NCBI GenBank assembly: GCA_963764235.1 | Contig: CAVXRO010000009.1 | Location: forward strand, 372,001 to 436,000 | Direction: 5' to 3' | Length of the DNA: 64,000 bases | Source: DATFVA01 sp963764235 | Lineage (GTDB): Bacteria; Bacteroidota; Ignavibacteria; Ignavibacteriales; Ignavibacteriaceae | Shown here: positions 34,486 to 43,920 of the stretch, piece by piece | How positions within the stretch are numbered: the stretch's first letter is position 1 | Layout of the letters: every line of letters begins with the position of its first letter | Position numbers and translations under genes: made by a program | Notes under the pieces: generated by a model | The model's database searches: none | What the model was told of the DNA's origin: nothing | What the model saw: the letters and a program-made list of their open reading frames with translations, nothing else

Positions 34486-35609
34486 TATCCTCTCAGCATG
34501 ACCTTTTCAAGGTCCGACTTAATCATAATTTTGACAAGCTGGCTGAATGTTGTTTTGGCTTTCCAGTCCAGGACCTTTTCTGCTTTTACAGGATTACCAA
34601 TTAACAAATCAACTTCTGTCGGTCTGTAATAATCCGGATCAACTGCAACCACTATCTGCCCCTTTTTTAATTCCTTTGAAAAAGAGTACCTGTATTCTGC
34701 CTTCGTGCTGCCCCTGGATAAAAGTGCATTACCTTTATCGCGGTTAAATCCTTTTATGAGACCTGTTTCATTAGCTCCTTTCCCTTTCCATGTTAATTCT
34801 ATCCCTATTTCATTAAAAGCTGATTCCGCAAATTCCCTTACAGTATGAGTTTCTCCTGTTGCAAGGACGAAATCTTCTGCCTTCTTATGGTTAAGGATTT
34901 TCCACATACCCTCACAGTATTCCGGGGCATAGCCCCAGTCGCGCTTTGCATCCAGGTTACCCAGAAGAATCCTGTCCTGCAGTCCTGCAGAAATTCTCGA
35001 TGCTGCCATTGTAATTTTCCGGGTAACAAAAGTTTTACCGCGTCTTGGGGATTCGTGATTAAACAAAATACCATTTGAGGCAAAAATATTATATGCTTCC
35101 CTGTAATTAACTATAATCCAGTATCCATACAGTTTTGCAACTCCATAAGGGGAACGGGGATAAAACGGCGTCTCCTCTGTTTGGGGAACTTCCTGAACCT
35201 TACCGAAAAGTTCACTTGTAGAGGCCTGATAAAATTTAACTTTCCTCAAGCCCACTTCCCTGATAGCATCTAAAAATCTCAGTGTACCAAGCGCATCCAC
35301 CTGGGCGGTATAGTCGGGCACTTCAAATGAAACTTTGACATGGCTCTGTGCAGCGAGGTTGTATATCTCATCAGGTTCTATTTTTTCAAGGAGACGGTTT
35401 AAGGCACTTGTATCCACAAGATCTCCGTAATGAAGAAAAAGCTTTTTATCGAGTATCTCCTTATTGCTGTAGAGGTGGTCGATTCTTCCTGTATTAAAGG
35501 AACTGCTTTTTCTTATGATCCCATGGACTTCATATCCTTTATCAAGTAAGATTTCGGTAAGATAGCTTCCGTCCTGACCCGTTATTCCTGTAATTAGTGC
35601 TTTTTTCAT
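34482..35609 (-). CDS. gmd: GDP-mannose 4,6-dehydratase
   Basis: Converts GDP-D-mannose to GDP-4-keto-6-deoxymannose, the first step to GDP-L-fucose. The 375-residue SDR has TGITGQDGSYL at the N-terminus for NADP, ASTSELFGKVQEVPQTE, and YPRSPYGVAKLYGYW with the catalytic tyrosine and lysine. Its partner fcl is immediately upstream (11-base gap). It is the last gene of the polysaccharide operon that runs from 42.2 kb. Confidence 0.95.
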   Translation of the reverse strand: MKKALITGITGQDGSYLTEILLDKGYEVHGIIRKSSSFNTGRIDHLYSNKEILDKKLFLHYGDLVDTSALNRLLEKIEPDEIYNLAAQSHVKVSFEVPDYTAQVDALGTLRFLDAIREVGLRKVKFYQASTSELFGKVQEVPQTEETPFYPRSPYGVAKLYGYWIIVNYREAYNIFASNGILFNHESPRRGKTFVTRKITMAASRISAGLQDRILLGNLDAKRDWGYAPEYCEGMWKILNHKKAEDFVLATGETHTVREFAESAFNEIGIELTWKGKGANETGLIKGFNRDKGNALLSRGSTKAEYRYSFSKELKKGQIVVAVDPDYYRPTEVDLLIGNPVKAEKVLDWKAKTTFSQLVKIMIKSDLEKVMLRGY

Positions 35610-35620
35610 GTCTCCCTCAA

Positions 35621-36580
35621 CTATTGAACGTTAGATTTAAACCACTCATAGGTTTTTTCAATTCCATTTCTCAGGTTTGTACTGTATTTCCAACCGAGCT
35701 TGTTTATTCTGGAAACATCCATCAGTTTTCTGGGTGTCCCATCAGGCTTGGCGGTATCATATTCTATTTTGCCGGAAAAATCCGTTAAACCGGCAATAAG
35801 ATACGCAAGCTCGTTGATAGTAAGGTCTTCACCTGTACCAATATTTATATGAGATATTCCCTGTTCATATATATTTCCGGCTTCAACATTTTCCATCAGG
35901 AATACTATTGCCTCAGCAAGATCTTCAACATAGAGGAATTCCCTCATTGGCTGACCGGTTCCCCACAGGGTAACAGAAGAAAGGTTTTTTTCTGCTGCCT
36001 CATGAAACTTCCTTATCAGGGCAGGCAGAACATGTGAGGTCTCGGGATTAAAATTATCATAAGGCCCATATAAATTAGTCGGCATAACAGAATAAAAATC
36101 ACATCCATATTGTCTGAAATAATTCTCACAGAGTTTTATCCCTGCTATTTTAGCAACAGCGTAAGGCTCATTTGTATATTCCAGGTAATCCGAAAGCAGG
36201 TATTCCTCTTTAAGGGGCTGAGGTGCGAGTTTAGGATAAATACAACTGCTTCCGAGGAAAATCAGTTTTTCAGCTTTATTAACATATGCCTGATGTATGA
36301 TATTGGATTCAATCATCAGGTTGTCGTAGATAAATTCAGCCCTATAGGTATTATTCGCCAGAATACCTCCGACTTTTGCTGCTGCTACTATTACTATATC
36401 AGGTTTCTGGTCTGTAAAAAATTTCTCGACCTGGTCCTGCCTTATCAGATCAAGTTCAGAAAGACTTTTATATATGAGGTTTGTATACCCCCGGGATTCA
36501 AGTTTCCTTTTAATTGCCGAGCCTACCATACCGGCATGCCCGGCAATATATATTTTCTTCTCTCTTAAATTTCCAATCAT
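35621..36580 (-). CDS. fcl: GDP-L-fucose synthase
   Basis: Epimerises and reduces the Gmd product to GDP-L-fucose. 319 residues; GHAGMVGSAI for NADP binding, AAKVGGI, GSSCIYPK and the catalytic YAVAKIAGIKLCE (YxxxK). Related names in use are wcaG and fcl. The pairing with gmd shows that the surface glycan contains fucose or a derivative. Confidence 0.94.
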   Translation of the reverse strand: MIGNLREKKIYIAGHAGMVGSAIKRKLESRGYTNLIYKSLSELDLIRQDQVEKFFTDQKPDIVIVAAAKVGGILANNTYRAEFIYDNLMIESNIIHQAYVNKAEKLIFLGSSCIYPKLAPQPLKEEYLLSDYLEYTNEPYAVAKIAGIKLCENYFRQYGCDFYSVMPTNLYGPYDNFNPETSHVLPALIRKFHEAAEKNLSSVTLWGTGQPMREFLYVEDLAEAIVFLMENVEAGNIYEQGISHINIGTGEDLTINELAYLIAGLTDFSGKIEYDTAKPDGTPRKLMDVSRINKLGWKYSTNLRNGIEKTYEWFKSNVQ

Positions 36581-36592
36581 ACTTAAATCGAA

Positions 36593-37759
36593 TTATTTTT
36601 TTATAAATTCAGCAATCGTATCCACCACAAACTTCTGTTGTTCCCCGGTCAATTCCGGATATATGGGAAGAGCAATTGAGTCATCTGCCGCTTCTTCCGC
36701 CAGGGGGAAATCACCTTTTTTATAACCGAGAGAGGAGAAACATTCCTGCAGATGGAATGGAACAGGGTAATAAATCTCTGAACCGACTCCTTTATCAGAA
36801 AGGTGTTTCCTTACAGCATCTCTGTCGTGCACTCTGATAATATACTGATTATATATATGATAGTTCTTAACCCCGGAATCTTTGTAAACTGCCTCTGGCA
36901 GAAGCACCTTATTTTTATCATCGAATTTTGTTTTACCTATTGATTCAGCCAGACCTGACTCAATAAAAAGTTTTGTATAGAGCTCAGCATTACCGCGTCT
37001 CTGTGCTGACCAATCATCCAGGTGAGGCAGTTTTACATTAAGTACGGCAGCCTGAATAGCATCCAGTCTGAAGTTTCCGCCTATAATTTTATGATAATAT
37101 TTGGGCTTGCCTCCATGCACACGTAGAATACGCAGTTTTTCACCAAGTTCATCATTATTTGAAACCACAAGGCCGCCGTCGCCGAAACAGCCAAGGTTCT
37201 TACTGGGAAAGAAGGAATAACATCCTATATCGCCTACCGTACCGACATGTTTGCCGTCCTTGTACTGAACACCAATTGCCTGGGCACCATCCTCAATCAC
37301 TTTCAGATTATGTTTGCGTGCAATCTCCATAATTTTATCCATTTCACAGCTCTGACCATAAAGGTGAACAGGGATAATAGCTTTGGTTTTAACGGTTATT
37401 CTCTTTTCGATATCGTCGGGATCTATATTAAAAGTAACCGGGTCGATTTCTGCAAAGACTGGAACAGCTTTCATTCTGGAAACCACTCCGGCAGTCGCAA
37501 AGAAGGAATATGTCGGAACAATTACCTCATCTCCCGGCTGTATATCCAGGGCCATTAATGCTATCAGCAGAGCATCTGTGCCCGACGAAACGCCGATTGC
37601 AGATTTGCATTCAAGATATTCGCAGAATGCTTTTTCCATTTTTTCAACTTCAGGACCAAGAATAAAGTATTGTGATTCTGCAACCCGGATAAGAGCTTCA
37701 TCTAATTCATTTTTTAATGAATGATATTGCTTTTTTAAATCTAATAAAGGAACGGTCAT
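36593..37759 (-). CDS. DegT/DnrJ/EryC1-type nucleotide-sugar aminotransferase (WbpE-like)
   Basis: A 388-residue PLP aminotransferase for keto-sugar nucleotides. The PLP lysine is in SFFPSKNLGCFGDGG at about residue 190; VSSGTDALLIALMAL and HLYGQSCEMD are family motifs. With the WbpA-, WbpB- and WbpD-like genes in the same operon, the best fit is WbpE, which aminates UDP-3-keto-GlcNAcA. Because rfbA and rfbC lie between, amination of a dTDP-keto sugar is the alternative. GGAG eight bases upstream sets the ATG. Confidence 0.9.
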   Translation of the reverse strand: MTVPLLDLKKQYHSLKNELDEALIRVAESQYFILGPEVEKMEKAFCEYLECKSAIGVSSGTDALLIALMALDIQPGDEVIVPTYSFFATAGVVSRMKAVPVFAEIDPVTFNIDPDDIEKRITVKTKAIIPVHLYGQSCEMDKIMEIARKHNLKVIEDGAQAIGVQYKDGKHVGTVGDIGCYSFFPSKNLGCFGDGGLVVSNNDELGEKLRILRVHGGKPKYYHKIIGGNFRLDAIQAAVLNVKLPHLDDWSAQRRGNAELYTKLFIESGLAESIGKTKFDDKNKVLLPEAVYKDSGVKNYHIYNQYIIRVHDRDAVRKHLSDKGVGSEIYYPVPFHLQECFSSLGYKKGDFPLAEEAADDSIALPIYPELTGEQQKFVVDTIAEFIKK

Positions 37760-37775
37760 AGTATTATCTCCATTT

Positions 37776-38339
37776 CTATATTTTCATCACTGAGTAAATA
37801 AAGTCCCTGTCTATTTCATTAAGCGATTTCCCATTCAAATCCTTTTGTGAAACAACAGGATTGTCGACCCGCCAGTCAATGTTTAACCGTGGATCATTAT
37901 AAACAATAGTTCTTTCATATTCTTTGCTGTAAAAATCGGTACACTTATAAAGGAAAATTGCGTAATCAGAAAGAACAGAAAAACCATGAGCAAAGCCCCG
38001 CGGAATCCACAACTGGATATGATTCTCCTCAGACAATTCCTGGACAACATATTTACCGAAAGTCGGCGAGCCGAATCTTATATCAACAGCAACATCAAGG
38101 ACTCTGCCTGTAATTACATGGCAAAGTTTTCCCTGGACTCTATCACCGGCCTGGTAATGCAATCCCCTTATGGTTCCTTTGCCTGACCGTGAGATATTAT
38201 CCTGTACAAAGTTCACCTCAAGGTTATTTTCATTAAACCGTGCTTCATTAAACGATTCAAAAAAATATCCCCTGGTATCTTCAAATACATCAGGTTTAAT
38301 TACCAGAACTTCGGGTATTTCTGCGGGGATGATCTGCAT
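37776..38339 (-). CDS. rfbC: dTDP-4-dehydrorhamnose 3,5-epimerase
   Basis: 187 residues; a cupin epimerase acting on dTDP-4-keto-6-deoxyglucose. Marks include VFEDTRGYFFESFNEARF, the RGLHYQ block with catalytic histidine and WIPRGFAHGFSVLSD. It starts four bases after rfbA ends. rfbB and rfbD, needed with it for dTDP-rhamnose, are not in the window, so the pathway is completed elsewhere or another dTDP sugar is made. Confidence 0.94.
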   Translation of the reverse strand: MQIIPAEIPEVLVIKPDVFEDTRGYFFESFNEARFNENNLEVNFVQDNISRSGKGTIRGLHYQAGDRVQGKLCHVITGRVLDVAVDIRFGSPTFGKYVVQELSEENHIQLWIPRGFAHGFSVLSDYAIFLYKCTDFYSKEYERTIVYNDPRLNIDWRVDNPVVSQKDLNGKSLNEIDRDFIYSVMKI

Positions 38340-38343
38340 AGAA

Positions 38344-39213
38344 TCAGCTATGGTCTTTCAGATATTTTTCCAGGTAATCTCTATAAAGCGATTTCGGCAT
38401 TGAAGAAATCAACGTCTTAAATTCCTTTTTATCTATATATTTCATATTGTAAGCGATCTCTTCAATACAGGCAACCTTTAGACCCTGTCTTTCCTCTATT
38501 ACACCGAAAAAGTTTGATGCCTGCAGAAGGGCTTTCGGGTTCCCGGTATCAAGCCATGCTATTCCTCTTCCTATCTTTTCTACATTAAGTTTTCCTTTTT
38601 TCAGATAGGCATTATTCACATCTGTTATCTCCAGCTCACCTCGTTTGGATGGCTTTAATGATTTTGAGATTTTCACCACCCGATTGTCAAACACATACAA
38701 ACCAGGTACTGCAAAATCCGATTTCGGATGCCTGGGTTTTTCTTCTATAGATTTCGCTTTACCATTTTTGTCAAAATCTACAATACCATATCTCTGTGGA
38801 TCATTAACCTGGTAGCCGAATATAGTGGCTCCCTCTTTATGCTTTTTCAGAGCTTTGTACCAGAAATCAAGATAGCCATAAAAAATATTATCTCCGAGTA
38901 TTAAACAGACACTATCACTTCCGATAAATTCTTCACCGATAATAAATGCCTCTGCGATCCCTCTCGGGGCTTTCTGCACTGCGTAGCCTATTTTTAATCC
39001 TACCTGAGACCCATCCTCAAACAACTGCTTGTACAAGGGAATAGTTTCTTCATTAGAAATTATGAGGATTTCACGAATCCCTCCAAGCATGAGAATGGAC
39101 AGAGGATAATAGATCAAAGGTTTGTCGTATAATAAAGCCAGCTGCTTGCTGTAAACTTTTGTAATGGGGTAAAGACGGGATCCGGAACCTCCCGCTAGTA
39201 TAATACCTTTTAT
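38344..39213 (-). CDS. rfbA: glucose-1-phosphate thymidylyltransferase, with ATA at the start position
   Basis: Makes dTDP-glucose from glucose-1-phosphate and dTTP. The pyrophosphorylase signature KGIILAGGSGSRLYPIT is in frame before the first standard start (TTG at 39117), so an annotation from 39117 would lose the nucleotide-binding loop. In this position most RfbA have MKGIILAGG; here the codon is ATA (39213-39211). The frame is closed upstream by TAA, and the only other candidates are ATT codons at 39240-39235, which have AGAGG before them. The 289-residue length is exact for the family. Further motifs: GLILGDN-type LILGDNIFYG, GxxEK and DTGNPKAL. Confidence 0.9.
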   Translation of the reverse strand: MKGIILAGGSGSRLYPITKVYSKQLALLYDKPLIYYPLSILMLGGIREILIISNEETIPLYKQLFEDGSQVGLKIGYAVQKAPRGIAEAFIIGEEFIGSDSVCLILGDNIFYGYLDFWYKALKKHKEGATIFGYQVNDPQRYGIVDFDKNGKAKSIEEKPRHPKSDFAVPGLYVFDNRVVKISKSLKPSKRGELEITDVNNAYLKKGKLNVEKIGRGIAWLDTGNPKALLQASNFFGVIEERQGLKVACIEEIAYNMKYIDKKEFKTLISSMPKSLYRDYLEKYLKDHS

Positions 39214-39241
39214 ATTTCCAGATTGTCTGTGACTAATAATA

Positions 39242-39826
39242 TTAAACCTCTTTTACCAAATTATTTTCTAATTTATATTTTTTACCTGATTTCTCGCAGA
39301 ACGCGAAACCATTTTCATCGAAGTTCAGTTTCTTTCCTGCCTCGCTGTACCATCCTTTTATTTTGGCCGGATTACCGACTACCAGAGCAAAATCAGGAAC
39401 GTCTTTGGTAACCACAGCCCCCGCCCCGACAAATGCAAACCGTCCTATAGTTATGCCGCAGACAATGGTGGAATTAGCACCTAGGGATGCACCTTCCTTC
39501 ACCAGTGTTTTAATATAAAATTCAGCCCCTACCTGGGGGTATTTTGAACGGGGATTAAGGATGTTTGTGAAAACCATTGAAGGGCCGCAGAATACGTAAT
39601 CCTCAAGCTCGACTCCTTCATAAACTGATACGTTATTCTGTATTTTTACAAAGTTCCCGATAGTAACATTATTTGCAATGTTTACATTCTGGCCCAGAAT
39701 ACATTTTTTCCCGATCTTTGAACCTGACTGAACATGCGAAAAATGCCATATTTTAGTGTTCTCTCCTATTTCGACGTTGTCGTCAACCACCGCATACTGA
39801 TTGACGTAATAATTTTTATTTTCCAT
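39242..39826 (-). CDS. WbpD-like sugar N-acetyltransferase (left-handed beta helix)
   Basis: A 194-residue hexapeptide-repeat acyltransferase: a run of six-residue turns (IGENTKIWHFSHVQSGSKIG, QNVNIANNVTIGNFV) through about residue 150 and a GNPAKIKGWYSEAG end. The length and the opening resemble WbpD, which acetylates UDP-3-amino-GlcNAcA. The dehydrogenase WbpB-like gene is next upstream. Confidence 0.9.
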   Translation of the reverse strand: MENKNYYVNQYAVVDDNVEIGENTKIWHFSHVQSGSKIGKKCILGQNVNIANNVTIGNFVKIQNNVSVYEGVELEDYVFCGPSMVFTNILNPRSKYPQVGAEFYIKTLVKEGASLGANSTIVCGITIGRFAFVGAGAVVTKDVPDFALVVGNPAKIKGWYSEAGKKLNFDENGFAFCEKSGKKYKLENNLVKEV

Positions 39827-39860
39827 TTAGTTCTGCTCCCGTTTCCGAAGTTGATATATT

Positions 39861-40859
39861 TTATTTAACCTTTGCAATAGACTGGTCTGCTGAAAGACAG
39901 GCCTGGGCTTTTTCAAGGATTTCAAGCACTTCCACAGCATGGGCACCATCTGTCAACGGTTTTTCATTGTTAATTATAGAATTGAAGAAATGTTTTTGTT
40001 CTTCAGCCAGAGGCTGCTTGTTTTCAAATTCAACCACTTCAAAGTCTCCTTCAAATTTCTGAAGGGACCCGTTTATATTCCTGAAACCTTTCGGATAAAA
40101 CTTCAGCTTATCGGTTTTAAGGCTGTCTTCAAATACAACCATACCTTCATCACCTATTACAACAAGCCTCTGTTCTTTGAATGGATGAAGCCAGCTGACG
40201 AAAATATGGGCATGTATATTTCCAGGGTAGGAAAGATATGTTACCGTTGTATCTTCAATTTCGCTCTGAAGGATAGTCGCTCCCTTTGCGTCAACATATA
40301 CCGGATTGCTTTCAAGCAGATATTGGATTACGGAAATATCATGGGGGGCAAAGCTCCAGAGTATGTTCTCTTCTGTTCTGATTGAGCCCAGGTTCAGCCT
40401 GTTGCTATATATATACTGCAGCCTTCCTATCCTGTTCTCAGCCATCATTTCCTTTATCTTTTTTACAGCAGGATGATATAAAAGAACATGACCTACCATC
40501 AGCTTCCTGTTTTTCCTTTCGGCTATTTCCACAAGCTCCCTTGCGTGAGTCGATATCAGAGTAATGGGTTTCTCAACAAGCACATTCTTACCGCTCATTA
40601 ATGCTTTTTTTGCCACATCATAATGGGTTTCAGCAGGGGTTGCAATTATAACAGCATTTATATCAGGATTCTCCATGATGTCTTCCAGCTTCGTGGTAAA
40701 CGGAATTTCAGGAGAGACAGCTGCTATTTTTTCTGAAGCGGCAGGATTAAAATCGCAGACATATTTCAGGTTTTTCCCTAATATCCCGTTTGCTGTTCTA
40801 ACATGATTTATACCCCACCTTCCCGCACCAATAATGCCTAATCCGATTTCTTCAAACAT
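39861..40859 (-). CDS. Gfo/Idh/MocA oxidoreductase (WbpB-like)
   Basis: A 332-residue NAD-dependent oxidoreductase, with GLGIIGAGRWGINH at the N-terminus and the EKPITL motif with the catalytic lysine (about residue 97). In the WbpA-E route WbpB oxidises the C3 hydroxyl of UDP-GlcNAcA. AAAGG six bases upstream supports this ATG; it overlaps nothing but starts one base after the WbpA-like stop, so the two are coupled. Confidence 0.88.
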   Translation of the reverse strand: MFEEIGLGIIGAGRWGINHVRTANGILGKNLKYVCDFNPAASEKIAAVSPEIPFTTKLEDIMENPDINAVIIATPAETHYDVAKKALMSGKNVLVEKPITLISTHARELVEIAERKNRKLMVGHVLLYHPAVKKIKEMMAENRIGRLQYIYSNRLNLGSIRTEENILWSFAPHDISVIQYLLESNPVYVDAKGATILQSEIEDTTVTYLSYPGNIHAHIFVSWLHPFKEQRLVVIGDEGMVVFEDSLKTDKLKFYPKGFRNINGSLQKFEGDFEVVEFENKQPLAEEQKHFFNSIINNEKPLTDGAHAVEVLEILEKAQACLSADQSIAKVK

Positions 40860-40860
40860 C

Positions 40861-42195
40861 TTATGCCTTTACAATTTTACTATTATTAATTATTCCATGT
40901 TTGACAAAAGCATTCCTGCTGTCGACAATCAAATCTGCATTTTCTGCGATCATCTTATAATCATAATCTGAATGATCTGTACTGAGGACAACAAGGTCGA
41001 ATTTTGCCAGGTTCTCCTTTGTAAGATCAACGGATTCCATATCGAACTGATATTTACGTGTCCTGGGTAATTTAGGAACATAGGGATCGTTATATGAAAC
41101 TTCGGACCCTTTCTCCCTGAAAAGTTCTATGAGTCTAAGTGAAGGAGATTCTCTCATATCGTCGATGTCTTTTTTATAAGCCACACCAAGTATAAGCACC
41201 TTTGAACCATTCAAGGATTTCTTTACACGGTTCAGAGCCTCTACTCCTTTTTCAATAACATAGTAAGGCATATAAGTATTCACTTCTCCTGCCAGTTCGA
41301 TAAACCTTGTATGAACTTCATATTCTCGTGCTTTCCAGGTTAAATAGAAAGGATCTATGGGTATACAGTGACCGCCTAATCCCGGACCTGGGTAGAACGG
41401 CTGAAAACCAAATGGTTTGGTGGATGCTGCATCAATTACTTCCCATACATCTATACCCATCCTATCGAATACCATTTTTAGTTCGTTTACAAGCGCAATA
41501 TTCACCGATCTGTATATGTTTTCGGTAAGCTTTGTTGCTTCCGCAGCCCTTGTTGATGAAACTGGTACCGTCTTCACAACAACAATATTATATAATGCAG
41601 TAGCAGCTTTTACACAATCAGGAGTTACGCCGCCGACAACTTTAGGTATTGTCGCGGTATTAAAACTTGGATTATTGGGATCCTCCCTTTCAGGAGAAAA
41701 TGACAGGTAAAAGTCTTTACCTATCTCAAATTTTTTACCGCCGTCCCGCGCACCCGATTTTTCAAACATCGGGAGTAGTATCTCATCAGTTGTTCCCGGA
41801 TATGTAGTAGATTCTAGAGAGACAAGCTGACCTTTTCTGAGGTACTTAGCAATTGTTTCAGCAGTACTTATGATATAAGTCATGTCAGGTTCCCTGTGTT
41901 CATCAAGAGGGGTGGGAACACAGATGATAATTGCGTCAGCCTCGGGCAGTCTGTTGAACTCATTTGTTGCTGAGAATTTTTGTTTATCGACTACATCCTT
42001 AATTCTTTTGGAATTTATATGCTTTATATAAGTCCTGCCCTCATTCAGATTTTTCACCTTTGCTTCATCCAGATCGAATCCCAGAACATTGAACCCTTTG
42101 GATGCAAATTCCAACCCAAGGGGAAGACCTACATAACCTAAACCTATAATTCCTACAACAGCCGATTTATCTTTTATTTTGTTCAATAACTCCAT
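40861..42195 (-). CDS. nucleotide-sugar dehydrogenase (UDP-GlcNAc 6-dehydrogenase, WbpA-like)
   Basis: A 444-residue NAD enzyme oxidising the C6 of a UDP-hexose, most likely UDP-GlcNAc. Visible: IGLGYVGLPLGLEFASKG, the VPTPLDEHREPD segment and the catalytic cysteine in GLGGHCIPIDPFYLTW (about residue 260). Two ATGs are possible; the second (42195) has AAAAGG six bases upstream, the first has none, so I take 42195. It is the first gene of the surface-glycan operon. Confidence 0.9.
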   Translation of the reverse strand: MELLNKIKDKSAVVGIIGLGYVGLPLGLEFASKGFNVLGFDLDEAKVKNLNEGRTYIKHINSKRIKDVVDKQKFSATNEFNRLPEADAIIICVPTPLDEHREPDMTYIISTAETIAKYLRKGQLVSLESTTYPGTTDEILLPMFEKSGARDGGKKFEIGKDFYLSFSPEREDPNNPSFNTATIPKVVGGVTPDCVKAATALYNIVVVKTVPVSSTRAAEATKLTENIYRSVNIALVNELKMVFDRMGIDVWEVIDAASTKPFGFQPFYPGPGLGGHCIPIDPFYLTWKAREYEVHTRFIELAGEVNTYMPYYVIEKGVEALNRVKKSLNGSKVLILGVAYKKDIDDMRESPSLRLIELFREKGSEVSYNDPYVPKLPRTRKYQFDMESVDLTKENLAKFDLVVLSTDHSDYDYKMIAENADLIVDSRNAFVKHGIINNSKIVKA

Positions 42196-42389
42196 AATCA
42201 TCCTTTTTTTGAAATAAATTTGGGGAATCTAAATCTGTGTCAAATTCCAGGCCGGATATTGAGTAAGACTAAATCTTTTATCCTTTGCTTAATATTTTTC
42301 AGAATAGCCATTAATTTACTTAGGAAAGGGGAAAGGACAAAATAGTTGAAGTCTCTTTAATGTGACTCAGATTAATAAAGATTTTTATT

Positions 42390-43769
42390 TCAGAGCAGAG
42401 TACCCCTTAGTATAAGAATAGCAACCAGGAAATAAATTATTAGTCCCACTACATCCACCATAGTAGCAACCAGGGGGGCGCTTGAGGTTGCCGGATCAGC
42501 TCCCAGTTTCTTGAGAATAAAGGGGAGCATAGATCCCGAAAGCGTTCCCCATAAAACCACCCCTATCAATGCAACCGAGACAGTCATCCCCACAAGAAGC
42601 CAATGCGCTCCATATACGTCCGAAAATGCCTGCCATACAGAAATCCTCAGGAACCCTATAATTGCAAGAATTGCTCCCAGGACGACTCCCGTTATTATTT
42701 CTCTCCGCATTACAAAAAGCCAGTCCTTTAAGGATATTTCACCCAGCGACAGCGCACGAATTACAAGCGTTGAGGCCTGGGAACCCGAGTTACCGCCGCT
42801 GGAAATAATCAATGGGATAAACAGCGTCAGAACGATAGCTTTGCTTATCTCTCCTTCAAACAATCCCATAGCGGTTGCGGTAAACATTTCGCCAATGAAC
42901 AGCAAAGCAAGCCAGCCGCCGCGTTTTTTTATCATCTCAAACAGTGAAATTGAAGAGTATGCTTCCTCAAGTGCTGTTACACCAGCGATCTTATGGATAT
43001 CCTCGGTTGCCTCTTCTTCCGCAACATCAAAAACATCATCGACGGTAACAATTCCAAGTAAAACGCCGAACGAATCTACCACTGGCAGAGCAATGCGATC
43101 ATATTTCTTGAATATTTCAACTGCGGTTTCCTGGTCATCATACACGTTAAGAGCTATATAGTTATCATCCATCAAATCGAGGATCTGTTCATCGAATTCT
43201 GCCAGTAAAATCTCCCTGATCCTTACATCATCAATTAACTTTCCTTTTTCATTCACTACGTACAGGGTGTTGATCGTTTCCTTATCACTGCCATTTTTTC
43301 TGATATAGTTAAGAACCTGTTCTATCGTCCATTCAGGTTTTACAGCAAGGTAATCCGGAGTCATCAATCGGCCAACGCTATCTTCAGGATAGCCCAGCAG
43401 CGTCCTGGCTACATGTCTTTCCTCTGCCGACAGGAGCATCATCATCTGGCGGGCAGCGCTGCTTGGCAGATCTTCAAGCAATGCAGTACGGTCATCAGGC
43501 GACATTTCATTTAATATAGAAGCGACTTCCTCTTTACCCATAGCTCTAAGCAGGGTTACCTGCATATCAAATTCAAGATATTCAAAGGTATCAGCAGCAA
43601 GATCGTGGGGAAGCACTCTGAAAACTACGGCCTGTTCGTTCTCGGTAAGTTCAGCGATAAGTTCAGCTATATCGGCAGGAGACCAGTCACTTAAAACTTC
43701 TTTGAGAGTGCTAAGCTTACGCTCATCAATTAACGACTTGATTTCCGGTTGCAGCAGTTGACTCAGCAT
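42390..43769 (-). CDS. mgtE: MgtE-type magnesium channel
   Basis: A 459-residue magnesium transporter: an N-terminal MgtE_N helical domain (about 1-135), two CBS domains (about 140-265, LMTPDYLAVKPEWT and YDRIALPVVDSFGVLLGIV), and a pore domain with five transmembrane helices (about 285-455), including the SSGGNSGSQAS and SSAPLVATMVDVVGL signatures. The protein gates by magnesium binding between domains. No M-box riboswitch is seen in the 150-base AT-rich gap shared with divergent pdxB. Confidence 0.95.
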   Translation of the reverse strand: MLSQLLQPEIKSLIDERKLSTLKEVLSDWSPADIAELIAELTENEQAVVFRVLPHDLAADTFEYLEFDMQVTLLRAMGKEEVASILNEMSPDDRTALLEDLPSSAARQMMMLLSAEERHVARTLLGYPEDSVGRLMTPDYLAVKPEWTIEQVLNYIRKNGSDKETINTLYVVNEKGKLIDDVRIREILLAEFDEQILDLMDDNYIALNVYDDQETAVEIFKKYDRIALPVVDSFGVLLGIVTVDDVFDVAEEEATEDIHKIAGVTALEEAYSSISLFEMIKKRGGWLALLFIGEMFTATAMGLFEGEISKAIVLTLFIPLIISSGGNSGSQASTLVIRALSLGEISLKDWLFVMRREIITGVVLGAILAIIGFLRISVWQAFSDVYGAHWLLVGMTVSVALIGVVLWGTLSGSMLPFILKKLGADPATSSAPLVATMVDVVGLIIYFLVAILILRGTLL

Positions 43770-43920
43770 ATTATCTCTCCTAAAGTTTACATTGAACCTA
43801 TTTATTCTACATATTCATTATCTTTTAAAAGTAATTAAGAAAAGGTTGTAAAAAATATATTTTAATGTCTCAAAAAACAATGTTTGAATGTATATAATAA
43901 TTAAATAACCTGAAATCCGA

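Noticed and set aside
38344..39117. Start of rfbA at the TTG at 39117
   Set aside because: It would delete the nucleotide-binding KGIILAGG loop that is perfectly in frame upstream.
42202..42389. Region before the polysaccharide operon searched for a JUMPstart/ops element
   Set aside because: GGCGGTAG-like ops core is absent.
43770..43920. Gap before mgtE and pdxB searched for an M-box magnesium riboswitch
   Set aside because: Only 150 AT-rich bases and no conserved loop motifs; too short for an M-box on the mgtE side.
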